DNA from: Vitrella brassicaformis | Lineage: Eukaryota; Sar; Vitrellaceae | Length of the DNA stretch: 64,000 bases | Direction: 5' to 3' | Assembly: GCA_001179505.1 (NCBI GenBank) | Contig: CDMY01000308.1 | Span: forward strand, 1 to 64,000 | Shown here: piece after piece, positions 21,170-32,195 of the stretch | How positions within the stretch are numbered: the stretch's first letter is position 1 | Layout of the letters: each line of letters starts with the position of its first letter | The notes under the pieces: model-generated | What the model saw: the letters and a program-made list of their open reading frames with translations, nothing else | Database searches by the model: none | What the model was told of the DNA's origin: nothing | Program-made: the position numbers and the translations under genes

Positions 21170-24100
21170 TCATGTGTGCTTAATCCCAAGGCAATATTTC
21201 TTCCACCCCACCAGCTCACACTCACTCTTTTCAACAGTGTAGTGTGGTGTGACCCGCATGGCGCACTCATCCGCAAACGAGCGGAGGTCGGCCAGCTTTG
21301 TGGCCTTCCTCTTTCCCTCCAGCTCACTCTCATCCAACACAGCAACCAACTCGACACTCACTGGTCGCACAGCCAAAGCTAGCTTGATGAACTCTGCCAC
21401 GCCTGCCTTGCTGCGTAGGTGTGAAGAGGTCAGGCGATGGATGCGAGGGCACCGGTCACCCAATGTGCCAGAAGCATCCGCCGGCCTCTCGCACACCACA
21501 CACCCAATCGGCTCACAACACTCGACCTCATCTAGCTCCCCCACAGCGAAATAGGAGAGAGGCTCACTCGCGGCAGCGAAGCTAGACACACCATCGAGAT
21601 CGACACGCTTGAGTGTCGTCAGCCGGCCCAGAAACGGCCTCAGCTTGCTGCTGGCGGCACGCAGCTCAGCCAAGAACAGCGAAGAAGACCGCACCGTCAA
21701 TTGCTCGACAGCGGGGAAGCATCGGCTGGTCGCCCCCTGCCCATCTCCCTTCCTCTCGCTCAGCCATGTGGGGATGCTGTCGACCACCTCTGATGCGCTT
21801 GCGCCACGCTTGATGTCGATCTCGAGTGTCGTGGCGTTGTGGCAGATGAGCTTGTGACGCCACGACTCGTGGAGCGGGGCGCCGCCCAGATCCAAGACAA
21901 CCTGAGCGAATGCAGACACAGACATTTGGCCCTGTCTGATGCACTCCCTCCCTCCCTGCTTTGTCTGTGCGCTCCTTACAATGGTCGCATTGGCTGCCAG
22001 TCGCGTGGCGATATCTCCGTAGAGGCCGCCTGGTGCAGGGAGGACAGTGGCAGCGCCGCTGCTGCAGTCGAGGGTCACCCAGCCGTATCCGCCCAGCTCC
22101 CACTCGAGCTCACAGCCGACGTCCACGGCCCACTTTCTGAAGGCCTCCACGTCCGCCATGCGTATCCTCCGCTGGCGGTAGTCCACACCGATCGACAGAT
22201 GCGGAGTGACGAACTCCAGCTTCTTGCGGACACCTGCAGTGAGCAGGGACACAGAGGAGATGAGTGCTGTGCTAGAGATAGTACTGCTGTGGATGCTCGT
22301 GCTTTGCGTACCCCTTTTCTCTGGTGTGCTGCTCCAGTGCGTTCTGAGGGCGTCTTTGAGCCTATTGAGGCGGCCAAACTGGCTGGGGATGTCAATCTCC
22401 AGGCCGGTGATGGTGGTGAGGTATGGGCAGCGACCCAGGGCGGCGGTGAAGTCGGCCCACTGGCGATAGTCGAGTCCGATGCGGTCGCCCTCCAGACGCT
22501 CGATCTTGGGTGATTCGTGGAGCAGACGAACCAAGGAGGCGGCATCCTCGTCGCTGTAGATGCGGCCGACCCGGAGTGTGGTCAGGGCCGGGAAGATCCA
22601 CCGACGTCTCCTGCAGATGAACACATGAGCACATGTCAATCATAGGCAGCAGTGGATGCCGCCCCCCCGTCAGCCCCACTTGCCTTTGGACATACACACC
22701 TGATGTGTCTGATGGTGTCACTGTTGTGGGGGTGGAGAAAAGTCAACTTGAGGAATGCGACGTCGCAGTCAGACGCGTCAACCTCCTTTGCACAGCCGCG
22801 GACGTCCAGCGTGAGGCTCTCGAGTGTCGTCCTGCATGACTCCAGGTACTCCGACAACACGACACGCGATTCCACGTCAGACGCCCACACAGACGCAGTC
22901 TTCATCTTGTCCTGCACACACACACACACACAGACGAGGTCGCATCTCACCATCTGTGTGTGTGTGTGTGTGTCAAACATGTGCCCACCCCAGCCCTCCC
23001 TCTCACCATGTGCTGCATCTCCTTGTTCACGTCCTCTACCTTGCTGTAGCTGTCCTCCTCGTCTTCAGTCACAGTGAATTCGCGGAAGAGGCCGGAAGTC
23101 TCGTCGATGGCCATCGTGCGGATGTCCTTGTTGACCTTGGCCAGACAAGCTGACATCTTGGTGGTCATGAGGGAGCCCATGTGGCTGAAGACGTCCTCAG
23201 GCAGACCACACAGACTCGGACGGCCGTATCTCTGATGCACACATGCACAGACAGATACACACTGAGGAAAGCAGTGATGGTGGCTGTCATTTCTCTGTGT
23301 CACCTTTGGCTTGTTCATCGGCTTTCGTGTCGCTGCTGCAGCACCGCACACAGCCATCGACCCACCTGAAGGCACCACACAACACAGCCACACACGCGCA
23401 TTGTCAAGCGTCTGCAGCCCATCAGTGCGTGTGGGAGGGGGGTACCTCCAACCGCAGCAGCAGCAGCAGCAGCAGCCAGACTGTCCACCTGTTCACGCTT
23501 CGCATCACCGACAGCCACCTGAACACATGACGTCACGCTTGTCCACCACCTCATGCGTGTGCGTCGGCCTGTTTGTGAGTTTGTGCGTACCGCCTTGCTG
23601 TGCTGTGCGACCTCATCGGCACGAGCCAGCCCCTCAGACACGAACGCCCTAAAGTCAGCCACATTGGGCTGACATGGATAGACAGACAGACAGACACACA
23701 GACAGACTGGGAATGATCGGCGTGTGAGCCGATCCCAATCGTACAGGTGTCTTGTGGGTTTTGTGGTCAGTCGACGTCTCTGACAGCTCCTTGGTCAAGG
23801 CCGAGTGAGCGTCGGTGAGAGCATCCAAAACGATCGACAGACGGCCAGGCAGCGATGCACTATCCTGCAGGCACAGACAGAACAGTGGGTAACAAGTGAG
23901 TGCCGCTGTTCGGCTGGCTGTGTGGTCTGCATGTGGACCTGTGCGTTGTCGGCAAGTGTGGCTATGATGTGCTCTGCCCGCTCAAGGTCAGACACAAACT
24001 GAGGCACAACCTGCAAGCCACAACCAAGACACCAAATGTGACTCCTGCCAGCAGTGCGTATGGCGCCCTCTCCGCCCCTCACCGAGCGCATCGAACGTAT

Positions 24101-24347
24101 CTTCTGCAGAAGATCACGAGGGCTGCCACCGCCGCTCGCCAGACCGCCCTGCCCAACTGCAGCAGCACCAGCAACATTTCACAAAGATCAGGATGGCCAA
24201 CCACATCAGGCATGGGTGTGATGGTGGTGTGGTGACCTGCAGAGGCAGCCGCGTCGTCACCGCTGTCTACCTCCACTAGACCTACTGCACCGGCAGCGCT
24301 TCTCAGCTGCTTCCACATCTGAGCATCCTCTAACTCATCCCTCAGGG
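21170..24347 (-). CDS. F-box protein with N-terminal helical region (5' end incomplete)
   Basis: Ten or more exons on the minus strand: ...24347-24237, 24156-24083, 24010-23939, 23864-23745, 23668-23591, 23518-23446, 23365-23304, 23231-23007, 22911-22700, then 22610-21170. Two 78-nt in-frame introns probably lie inside the last block (22311-22234 and 21979-21902). Phases agree throughout. The F-box is LPEDVFSHMGSLMTTK...LAKVNKD (exon 23231-23007). The upstream part is helical and acidic; the downstream part (about 450 aa) has LRR-like segments (FPALTTLRVGRI, ESPKIERLEG, LTTLKRVDLDG), as in many SCF substrate receptors. Predicted role: substrate recognition in an SCF ubiquitin ligase. The first exon(s) right of 24347 could not be fixed. 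A decayed copy lies at 30720-31790. Confidence 0.75.
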
Positions 24348-25108
24348 CTCCCAGTCGTCAAAGTGAAAGACACCACACAGTGGCAGACACCTGCCCACCA
24401 CACATGACAGAGAAAAAAGTAGATGAATGAGAATTGCATCCGTGAGTCAAGACCAGATCTCTGCACTCATGCGTCATCCACCTGGCCTGTCTGTGTGCGG
24501 CGCTGCTCGACGGACTCGGAAGACTCCTCGGCACACGTATCTGCCAAACCAGCACACACATTCACCGCATCCACAGGCGAGGTTTGCAAGCGCCCGTTGT
24601 GAAGATCTGTGGACCTTCTTCCTAGCTGATCCAGATCCCAACACTTGGGAAACCAAATACGCCATAACCCATTTGTTTTTTGTCCTTCTGGGGTTTGGGA
24701 TTTGGGTATTGCGAGCTCAGCGAATCGGCTCCAACAGCAGTTTCGTCTCTCCACCATCTTTGGCGCACAATGTTCACTGGGCGCCAGAGCAGGTGGCAGA
24801 CCCGCCTGCATCGATTGAAAGCCTCAGGTGAGAGGCCACACTGCCATCCATTGGTGAGCAGTGAGATGAGAAGAATGGCTGGATGGAGGTCAGGAGTGAA
24901 GTGGACGACTGATGCCTCTGTCTGCATCTGGTCTTGTTGTCTTCAGGCGTTCTAATTCGACCAAGCCACGGCGGCTGCTGGTGATGTAGCCGACTTGCCG
25001 CAGCCACTGGTGAATGAAGGACACACACACACACATACACATAGATCATGTGCCACGCATGACGGCGGCTCTCTCGCTCTCTTGTCGGTTCGGTTCATCC
25101 GTCAGGCA
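24348..25108. other. Interval between F-box gene and paralogue 1; possible stray exon
   Basis: Should hold the 5' exon(s) of the minus-strand F-box gene and the promoter of the plus-strand gene from 25109. A plus-strand open segment at about 24590-24831 with a hydrophobic stretch (THLFFVLLGFGIWVL) and a good donor at 24831 could be an exon, but no partner exon with fitting phase was found. Confidence 0.4.
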
Positions 25109-26897
25109 ATGCTGGCATCCTTGGGCCACGGCCGCCCCGCCACCCCTCCACGACTGCGACTGCGGTCCCTGGTGATCAGCAAAGCCGCCCACTCGGTGCA
25201 CACCAGACAAGCACTCCTCACACAGATTAACAACGGCCCGAACCGAGAAGACATCACCAGCGCTGTGCTCCAGAAGGTCAAGGAGCATATCGACGCCCAG
25301 TTCGTCGCCAAGGGCCTCAAAGGGATCATCGCCCTCTCCCCTGATCTGACGTCCATCGACCTGCTGCTGCAGCTGGCGTACTTCATCGACCACAGCGGCG
25401 AGTGGGCGGCGACGGTGCCCATCATCAGGGTGGCCAAGCATCAGCGGCAGGTGGAACAGTTGCCGATAGAGCTTAGCAGTGCTGATGTGGAGGGGGTGGG
25501 CAGCCGGGCACTCTTCGACAACCAGTGTGAGGCGCTGCGCCAGCTCTCACTCATCCAGCGCCACCTCGGCGTGACGCTCGAGCGCCACAACAATGGCGTG
25601 GAGCTGTTGAACGGAGAGCCGCTGACGATCCGCACACTGCAGACGCTGCCGGCCGACAGCCCCTTCCGCGATGGATTCGACCCGAACAACCCCGTGTGTG
25701 AGTATGACGGTGAGGGAGGGAGGGGAGGGAGGCGCGGGAGGGGGATGAGGGATCATCATTTGGTTGCGTATATGTGTGTGTGCAGATTGGGAGTTTGCTT
25801 CAGTCCGCGATGCCGTGTGGTTGGATAAGTAACAAAAGGAGGAGAATGCACACACATCGCCACGTTGGCTGCACCGCTCTGCCATGGTGTGTCTGATCAG
25901 GATGCAGTATGGAGGGCGGCGGGTCGTGGAGCAGTATGCGCCCCGGCACATTAATCCCCCACGGTGCGACCGACTCGTCAGTCATCCCCCTGCGCACACC
26001 CGATTGCCTCACCAGCTGTCCCACTCACTCCTTGTCATCTCCTTTTCTCTTCAGCGGATCCTCGCCACTCAGCCGCCGCCCCTATGGGACCGCCACATCA
26101 TCAGCACCAAGCACATTGCAGCAGGAGGAGCCTTCGGACGCATGATAGTGCTGCATGGCGACCAGCGGGGGGACGCCTTCGAGGCCCACCTCTACATCCA
26201 CAGCTTTGCCAGCATTGCCAGCGCCCACCTCTACACGACGGAGCGTCCCGTGGCGGGCGAGAAGGGTGCCGCGAGGTTTCCGCTGACAGTGAGGGTGGTG
26301 CGGCAGGTGATGGGGGCTGACGCAGAGAGGGTGTTCGGCAACAAGCTGGCCATAGCTCTCCCCCCTGCTGCTGCTGGTGGCGGTCAGGGAGCCGGGCAGA
26401 CCGCAGGCAAGCGCAAGCAGGGGCGACGGCACACACACAAGCAATGAATCCAATTGGATGTGTGGCTGTGTGTAGGTCCTGCTGCTGCTGCTGCTGCGAC
26501 CGCCTCGTCATCGGCTGCTGCAGGTGAGGCGATAGCCTCCCCTTCGCAACAGAATGGTACACACACACGCCAGCCAGACGCACACGGACATCACAATGGT
26601 CGTTGAGTCCTCTGTCCGTCACTGTGTGGTGTGCTGCGTGCAGCTGACTTGGTTGGGGCCCCTTCGGTCAACGTTGGCGTGGCGTCACCCCATGTGGCCG
26701 CCCCAGCAGCTGGTGGTGATGGCAGTTGTGGTGGCAATCGTGGCGAGAAGCGCAAGGCGGTCGCACTATCGGCATCAATTGGCGACAATGGCGAAGAGGG
26801 CGATACGGCGGCCGACGGTGGACGGGCGCAGAGGCGACGTCGCGAGCAGACGGCCAGGGGCGCAGAGGACAGCAGCATGACGATGGGGGACGAGTAG
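25109..26897 (+). CDS. Paralogue 1 of an F-box-like/unknown-domain family
   Basis: Exons 25109-25697, 25786-25828, 25901-25976, 26055-26382, 26476-26556 and 26644-26897 join in phase; the product is about 456 aa. The core (GLKGIIALSPDLTS, YFIDHSGEWA, LPIELSSADVEGVGSR, LRQLSLIQRHLG) is shared with the neighbouring gene at 27483-29753, and the C-terminal exon (GRMIVLHGDQRGDAFEAH, YTTERPVAGEKGAARFP) recurs a third time at 19370. Here the tail continues into Ala/Gly-rich and basic sequence (GEKRKAVAL, RRRREQ), which looks like a nuclear signal. Compared with paralogue 2 the N-terminal CBM20 is missing. The start at 25109 is the first Met after a likely acceptor; an upstream exon is possible. Function unknown. 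Confidence 0.68.
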
Positions 26898-27482
26898 CCG
26901 ACATCAGATACTGACCGACTTACTGTGAATAGGGGAGGGAGGGAGGGAGGGAGGGGCTGACTGACTCATGGTGGCTGGCTGGCTGGTTGGATGGATGGAT
27001 GGATGGATGAGTAGACAGACAGCTGACAGGACAAGCAGAGGGGAGGCAGGGAGGGGACGGCCTGTGGTGCTGGACCCACGGGGCCCACTTGGTGCTGCAT
27101 GATGTGTATGGTATGGACGGATGTCGTATGCGTGGCGCTCGACGTGTCTGTGAGATGCAAAGGATGATCCGCAGTGCTGCCCGCCTCACCATTCTCACAT
27201 GTAAACCACAAAGGCCATTGATTCAATCCTCTTCTTCCCCTGCTCTGCGAGCTTGTGAGCGAGCCCACGTCAAATGGCAAATAGCGTCGCTGTAGATCTT
27301 CTTTGGCGCTCACTGCTTCACTGTGAGTGCTGTGCGACCATGAGAAGCCTCCACTGAGGGGCCGCGTACTGACATCCAAGTCGGTGAGCATGATGGAGAA
27401 GGATGGCTAGAGGGATGGCATTGTGATGGCACTGTGCGCCTCTGCACTCTTGTCTGCAGGCGTGTTTGGCCGGCGCGGCGCC
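26898..27482. other. Intergenic region upstream of paralogue 2
   Basis: GGGA tract near 26933-26955 and GGAT tract near 26990-27008; no gene. It must hold the promoter of the gene starting at 27483 (an alternative start at 27423 is in frame). Confidence 0.4.
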
Positions 27483-29753
27483 ATGGCAGCTGCAGCGTCA
27501 CCATCATCCGCTGCCGACCTCCCGCAGCCACAGGTACGGTACGTGTACCTCAGTCGCCCATTCATTTGTTTGATTTGTTTGTCCGTTTCATCCATCCATC
27601 CATCAGGTGGTGCCGTCGTCCCGCGACCGCTGCCAGACCGGCACTCGTGTGTGGATGGTGACGGACGGGCGCGAGAAGGGCAGGCAGGAATGGGTCAAGG
27701 CCGACGTCTATCGCACTGAGGAGTCCATCAAGGGGCTGAGAGTGTCTGTGAGGGAGGTGGGCGGCCGGAATGAGGAGTTCACTGTGATGGTGCCGCACCA
27801 GACCAGAGCATCAAATGCAGTAAGTAGAACCGCATCCACCGCACCCACAGATCCACTGATTGAATGATCCCGTGTGTGATATGCTTGATGTGCCTGCAGG
27901 TGCACAAGGGCTTCAGGCTCGTTGAGAAGGCGCCTCTGGAGCAGCCTGTAGGAAAGCATGATGGCAGCACCACGGTAAGTCCTCAAGCAGCCACGGACAC
28001 ACGGATAAATCGTCTCCCTTGGTTGCCTTTGTTCCAGGAGGTCGTGTTCGAGTGTCACTGTGAGCGGACCAGGCCGGGCGACGAGCTGTCCGTCGTCGGT
28101 GTCGTCGACGAGCTCGGCAAATGGGACGTCACCAAGGCCCTGCCGCTGGACGGCAGCGCCTACCCCATCTGGCGCAGCGCACTTGTCTGTCTGCCCGCCC
28201 CTGTGCATAGCGTCGAGTTTAAGTTTGTGCTGCGGCTGGGCGATGGAGGGTGGGAGTGGGAGCGCTTCAGAGGTGAGCGACATGAGAGTCTGTCACGGGG
28301 ATCAGGGTGAATGGATGGATGGATCTCCTGGTGTGGATGCGTGTGTGTGCGTGTGTGTGCGTGTGTGTGTGTGATGAACAGGCAATCGTGAGGCGACTCT
28401 TCTCTCCAGTGATGGCCGCGTCACATTTGTCAAGTGTGCATTCGGTGAGAACAAAACGCACACAGACATAATGGCGACGACAACACGGGGATGCGTCGAT
28501 GTGTGTGGGCATGTTCCTTCTTTTGTCAGACGACAAGGGTCAACAGTCCGTGCTTGACATTGACCAGCCTCGACTGTTCCAGCTGCCTCAGGAGGTCGAG
28601 CTGGAACTGTACCAGCTCCTCGGCAACGACCTGGCCATCGGCCTTGCCCGCTTCCGTCGCACATGCCGCATGGGCAACCTGCGTGTGTCAGATCCCGCGT
28701 CTGGTGCCTACCTGAGGACACAAATCAACCAGCAGCTCGCCGCCAAGGGCCTCGAGGGCATCATCGCCCTCTCTCCTGACCTGACGTCCATCGCCCTGCT
28801 GCTGCAGCTGTCGTACTTCATCGACCACAGCGGCGAGTGGGCGGGGTGGGAGCCGATCATCCGAGTGGCGGTGCATCAGCGGCGGGGAGAGGGGCGGTTG
28901 CCGATAGAGCTGACCAGTGCTGACGTGGAGGGGGTCGGCAGCCGGCCGGTCTACGACAGCCGGTGCGAGGCGATGCGGCAGCTCTCACTCATCCAGCGCC
29001 ACCTCGGCATGACGCTGGAGCGCATCAATGACGAGGAGCGGCTGAATGGGTATCGGCTGACCATCCACAGACTGCAGACGCTGCCGCCCAACAGCCCCTT
29101 CCGTGATGATAGATTCGACGAGGCCAACCCCGTGTGTGAGATGCCAGCAAGTGAGGGAGGGGGGAGAAGCGGGAAAGAGCTGCGGGAAAGAGCACGTGTG
29201 TGTCTGTATGTGTGCAGTTCACTACTACGCTTCAGTTCGCGACCTTGTATTGTATGAGTACAAAGACAAACAGAAAACGCTCACACGCATACACAGTGGC
29301 TGAACTGCTCTGCCGTGATGTGTCTGTCTGGTCAGGATGCAGCTGGGAGCGTCAGAGGTCGCGTACGAGATTCCGAACGCGTACCTCCGACTGGTCAGTC
29401 AGCCGAACGCACCCACACAAGAGCCTCACAGGCTGCCGCACTCAGTCATTGTCATCTCTCTCTCGCTTCAGCGGCAGCTCGCCAGGCAGCAGCCCCCGGC
29501 GTGGAACTGCCGCACCATTAGCACCAGCCACAGGAGCGACGGGCCGGCAGCAGGAAACATCGGCCGCGTGATAGTGCTGCATGGCGACCAGCGTGGGCAC
29601 ACCTTCGAAGCCCACATCTTCATCGGCAGCTACGCCACTCTTGCCAGCGCCCACCTCTACACGACAGAGCGCCCGGTGGCCGGCAGGGTGGGTGCCGCCA
29701 GGTTCCCCCAGACAGTGAGGGTGGTGCGGCAGGTGATGGGGGCCGACGCATAG
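27483..29753 (+). CDS. CBM20 plus F-box-like fusion protein (paralogue 2), stop-truncated
   Basis: Exons 27483-27533, 27607-27819, 27900-27974, 28038-28272, 28382-28444, 28530-29135, 29218 to about 29256, about 29337-29393 and about 29471-29753; phases agree. Order of domains: an N-terminal unit with TGTRVWMVTDGREKGRQEW, a CBM20 (VVFECHCERTRPGDELSVVG, ELGKWD, YPIWR, VEFKFVLR, WEWERFRGN), an F-box-like helix set (FQLPQEVELELYQLLG, LARFRRTC), then the family core and C-terminal exon shared with the gene at 25109. A starch-binding module joined to an F-box-like domain suggests recruitment of ubiquitination or scaffolding to starch granules; this is inference. The stop TAG (29751-29753) replaces a sense codon: downstream bases still read VVFGNKLAVAVD in frame, as in the paralogues. 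Confidence 0.72.
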
Positions 29754-30719
29754 GTGGTGTTCGGCAACAAGCTAGCCGTAGCCGTAGACTGACTGATCCG
29801 TTCATCTGTCTACTCTCGGCTGCACATGTACCTTGTCTGCCTGCCTCTTAAGTGGCCACGGCAGCAGATGGCAGGCCGGGATGGCCGAGAGGCTGACAGA
29901 TATGTTGATGGACGGACGGACGGACGGATGGATGGATGGATGCATCTTTGGTGTGGCTGTCTTTGTGATGAATTCTTTCTCGCCGCACACACATTCACCG
30001 ACAGCCATCTCAGAAGTGTCTCAGCACCATCCCGCAGTCTCACTGACTCACGTGACACCACATAAATAAGGTCCCAGTGCTCACACCTAGACCAGTATGC
30101 TCACACCTTCTCGAAACACTCCCACACAAAAGAGCTGAGGCCCTCGGCTGCACAAAGCCTCACTGACGACACCACACACATCTTCAGCAAACACGCACTC
30201 CATCCATTTCCTTGTCCCCTTCTCCCACTAAGTCGCTTTCTCGTCGGGACGTCAGTCGAGGGAAGACGCAAGAGGGCGAGGGATAAAGGCCGAGACAGAC
30301 AGACCGACAGACAGACAGGCAGGCAGGCAGACAGACAGACGGCAGAACGAAGCCGTCGAGACAAACAGACGAGCACAGAGCAGCACCAGTCGATTGTGGA
30401 GGCACGAAACGCGGACACGCTGTACGTACAACCTGCCAACCTCTCACTCACCCATTCACTGCCTCACTGACAGTACTCGTGCCACCCGCTTGCAGAGGGG
30501 ATACGCTGCCGTACTCCCCTCCCGTCATAGCACTGCCACGCGAACAAGCGAATGTCCAACATCGACATAGCGGGCGAGGCGTCAGACCCAAATCGAGGCG
30601 TCAGGTACGACGAACCCCAGCTTCTTGGGCACATCTGCACCATTCACACGAGGGAGGGAGGGCACTGGCATTTCATCCACTTCACGGATACGTCATTTGT
30701 CCGCTCGGATACCTTTGTT
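29754..30719. other. Intergenic interval
   Basis: GGAC/GGAT tandem tracts near 29910-29942, GACA/GGCA tracts near 30295-30340. An open plus-strand stretch from 30552 runs antisense into the F-box pseudogene and is not convincing. No gene supported. Confidence 0.45.
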
Positions 30720-31790
30720 TCGCGGTCTGTTCCAGTTGGCATTGACGGCCCTCGTGACCTCCTTCTCACAGCCGAATCTGTGGCTGGAGTCATAGTCGTC
30801 CATGTGGGATTGCAGGCCGGTAACAGTGGTGGAGGTGAGGGCGGCCCCCGAGAAGGGCGATGTCGTCGTCGGTCAACTAGAAGGCGTCCTCGAGCCGCTC
30901 GATTATCGGCATCGCGTCGAGCAGCTCCGTCTTGGGGTAGGCCGACTCGTCGATGCTGCCCACTTGCAGAGCCCTCATGTAAGGAAAACTCCATCGACAA
31001 TACCTGAATGCATTCACATAGCAAGAAAAAGCGACGGTGTTCCGAAAGACCCACACACACACGCCTGATACGCACCTGATGTGGCTGAGGCACGCAACGG
31101 ACTGGATGGTCATGTGTGCGATGTGTGGGAAGTGTGTGGGCAGGGCAGGCCGGCGCATATCGATGGGGGCCGGCGGGGCAGAGCGCGGACGGTCAGGGGC
31201 TATCACGGTCAGCCGGGTGAGTGTCAGCCTCGACGCCTCCAGGCACCTCGACACACACGCGGGCACACAGGAGCTCTCGATGTGGGCGGTCTGAATCTTC
31301 CCCTGCACCGACACACAGGCAAGAAAGCTTCCCGTCCCTGCGTATATGTCCCTCCCACCCCAGGCTTCTCACCATGTGCTGCATCTTCCTGACGCCCTTG
31401 ACCTTTCTGTAGGTCTCTTCCTCGTCGCTCGTCATGGTGAAGTGTCGGGACATGCCGAGAGTCTGGTGGGGTGGCCTTCTGGCGGGTATCCTTGTTGACC
31501 TTGGCCAGACAAATAGCCGTCTTGGTAGTGACGAAGGAGGCCATGTGGCTGAAGACGTCCTCTGGCAGACCAACAGACTCGGACGGCCGTATCTCTGATG
31601 CACACAGACACGTGCACACAGGGAAGATCAGTCATGGTGGTGGCTGTCATTTCTCTGTGTCACCTTTGGCGTCTTCATCGGCCTTCGTGTCGCTGCTGCA
31701 CCACCGCACACATCAACCGACCCACCTGAGGGCACTACACAACACAGTCACAAACGCGCATTGTCAAGTGTCTGCACCCCACAGCACAGC
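30720..31790 (-). pseudogene. Decayed copy of the F-box gene at 21170-24347
   Basis: Introns and exons of the parent are recognisable in order: GGAAATRRPMKTPK (about 31727-31666), the F-box exon VGLPEDVFSHMASFVTTK...LAKVNKDTR (about 31594-31370), an exon ending VACLSHI (about 31300-31075), and YCRWSFPYMRALQVG (about 31000-30880). After LAKVNKDTR the frame shifts (continuing as FTMTSDEEETYRKV in another frame), a stop (RLEDAF then TAG) occurs near 30880, and the sequence homologous to the parent LTTITGL follows in a different frame. The parent's large 3' exon is missing. At least two frame breaks and one stop make it a pseudogene. Confidence 0.82.
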
Positions 31791-32195
31791 ATGGGACTCT
31801 CAGCACTTTCACCCATATGTGGTTGATGTACCTTTGCTACGGGCTGATAGCTAGACACACGCGCTTGCTCCTGCCGCCAGCATCAACAGGCACCTGGATA
31901 GACACCTAAAACAAGCACGACAAATAGATGCAGCGAATCTATCTCAATTTCCATTGCGCGCCCTCGTCCGCTCACATCCAAACGCAATATTTCAATTCAT
32001 GCATCCTACATCCAGGCACAAGTCAGGTGTTTACACACCAACGGTCTATACAACTCTCTTCTTCATCCATGAATCTCTCTGCAAAAAGAGCCGTCTCCTC
32101 ATCGTGTCGACTTTTCTTAGCAGCGCGATCACGAGTTCTCTCAGCCCGCGCCACATCTTCCTCTCTATCCATCTCTCTCGACAAGCTCCATTCGC
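31791..32195 (-). other. Possible 3' extension of the Crinkler-like gene
   Basis: On the minus strand an open, highly charged segment (LSREMDREEDVARAERTRDR, then AAKKSRHDEETALFAERF) runs about 32186-32020. A short intron (GTCACTGACTG...ATGGAG, about 56 nt) would connect it in frame to the gene ending at 32196. This is an alternative 3' model, not established. Confidence 0.35.

Noticed and set aside
24427-24831. Open segment with a hydrophobic helix and a good donor at its end
   Set aside because: Could be an exon, but no upstream start or downstream partner with matching phase was found; recorded only as a possibility.
30552-31007. Plus-strand open frame of about 150 codons
   Set aside because: Its second half is simply antisense to the F-box pseudogene; the first part lacks splice or homology support.
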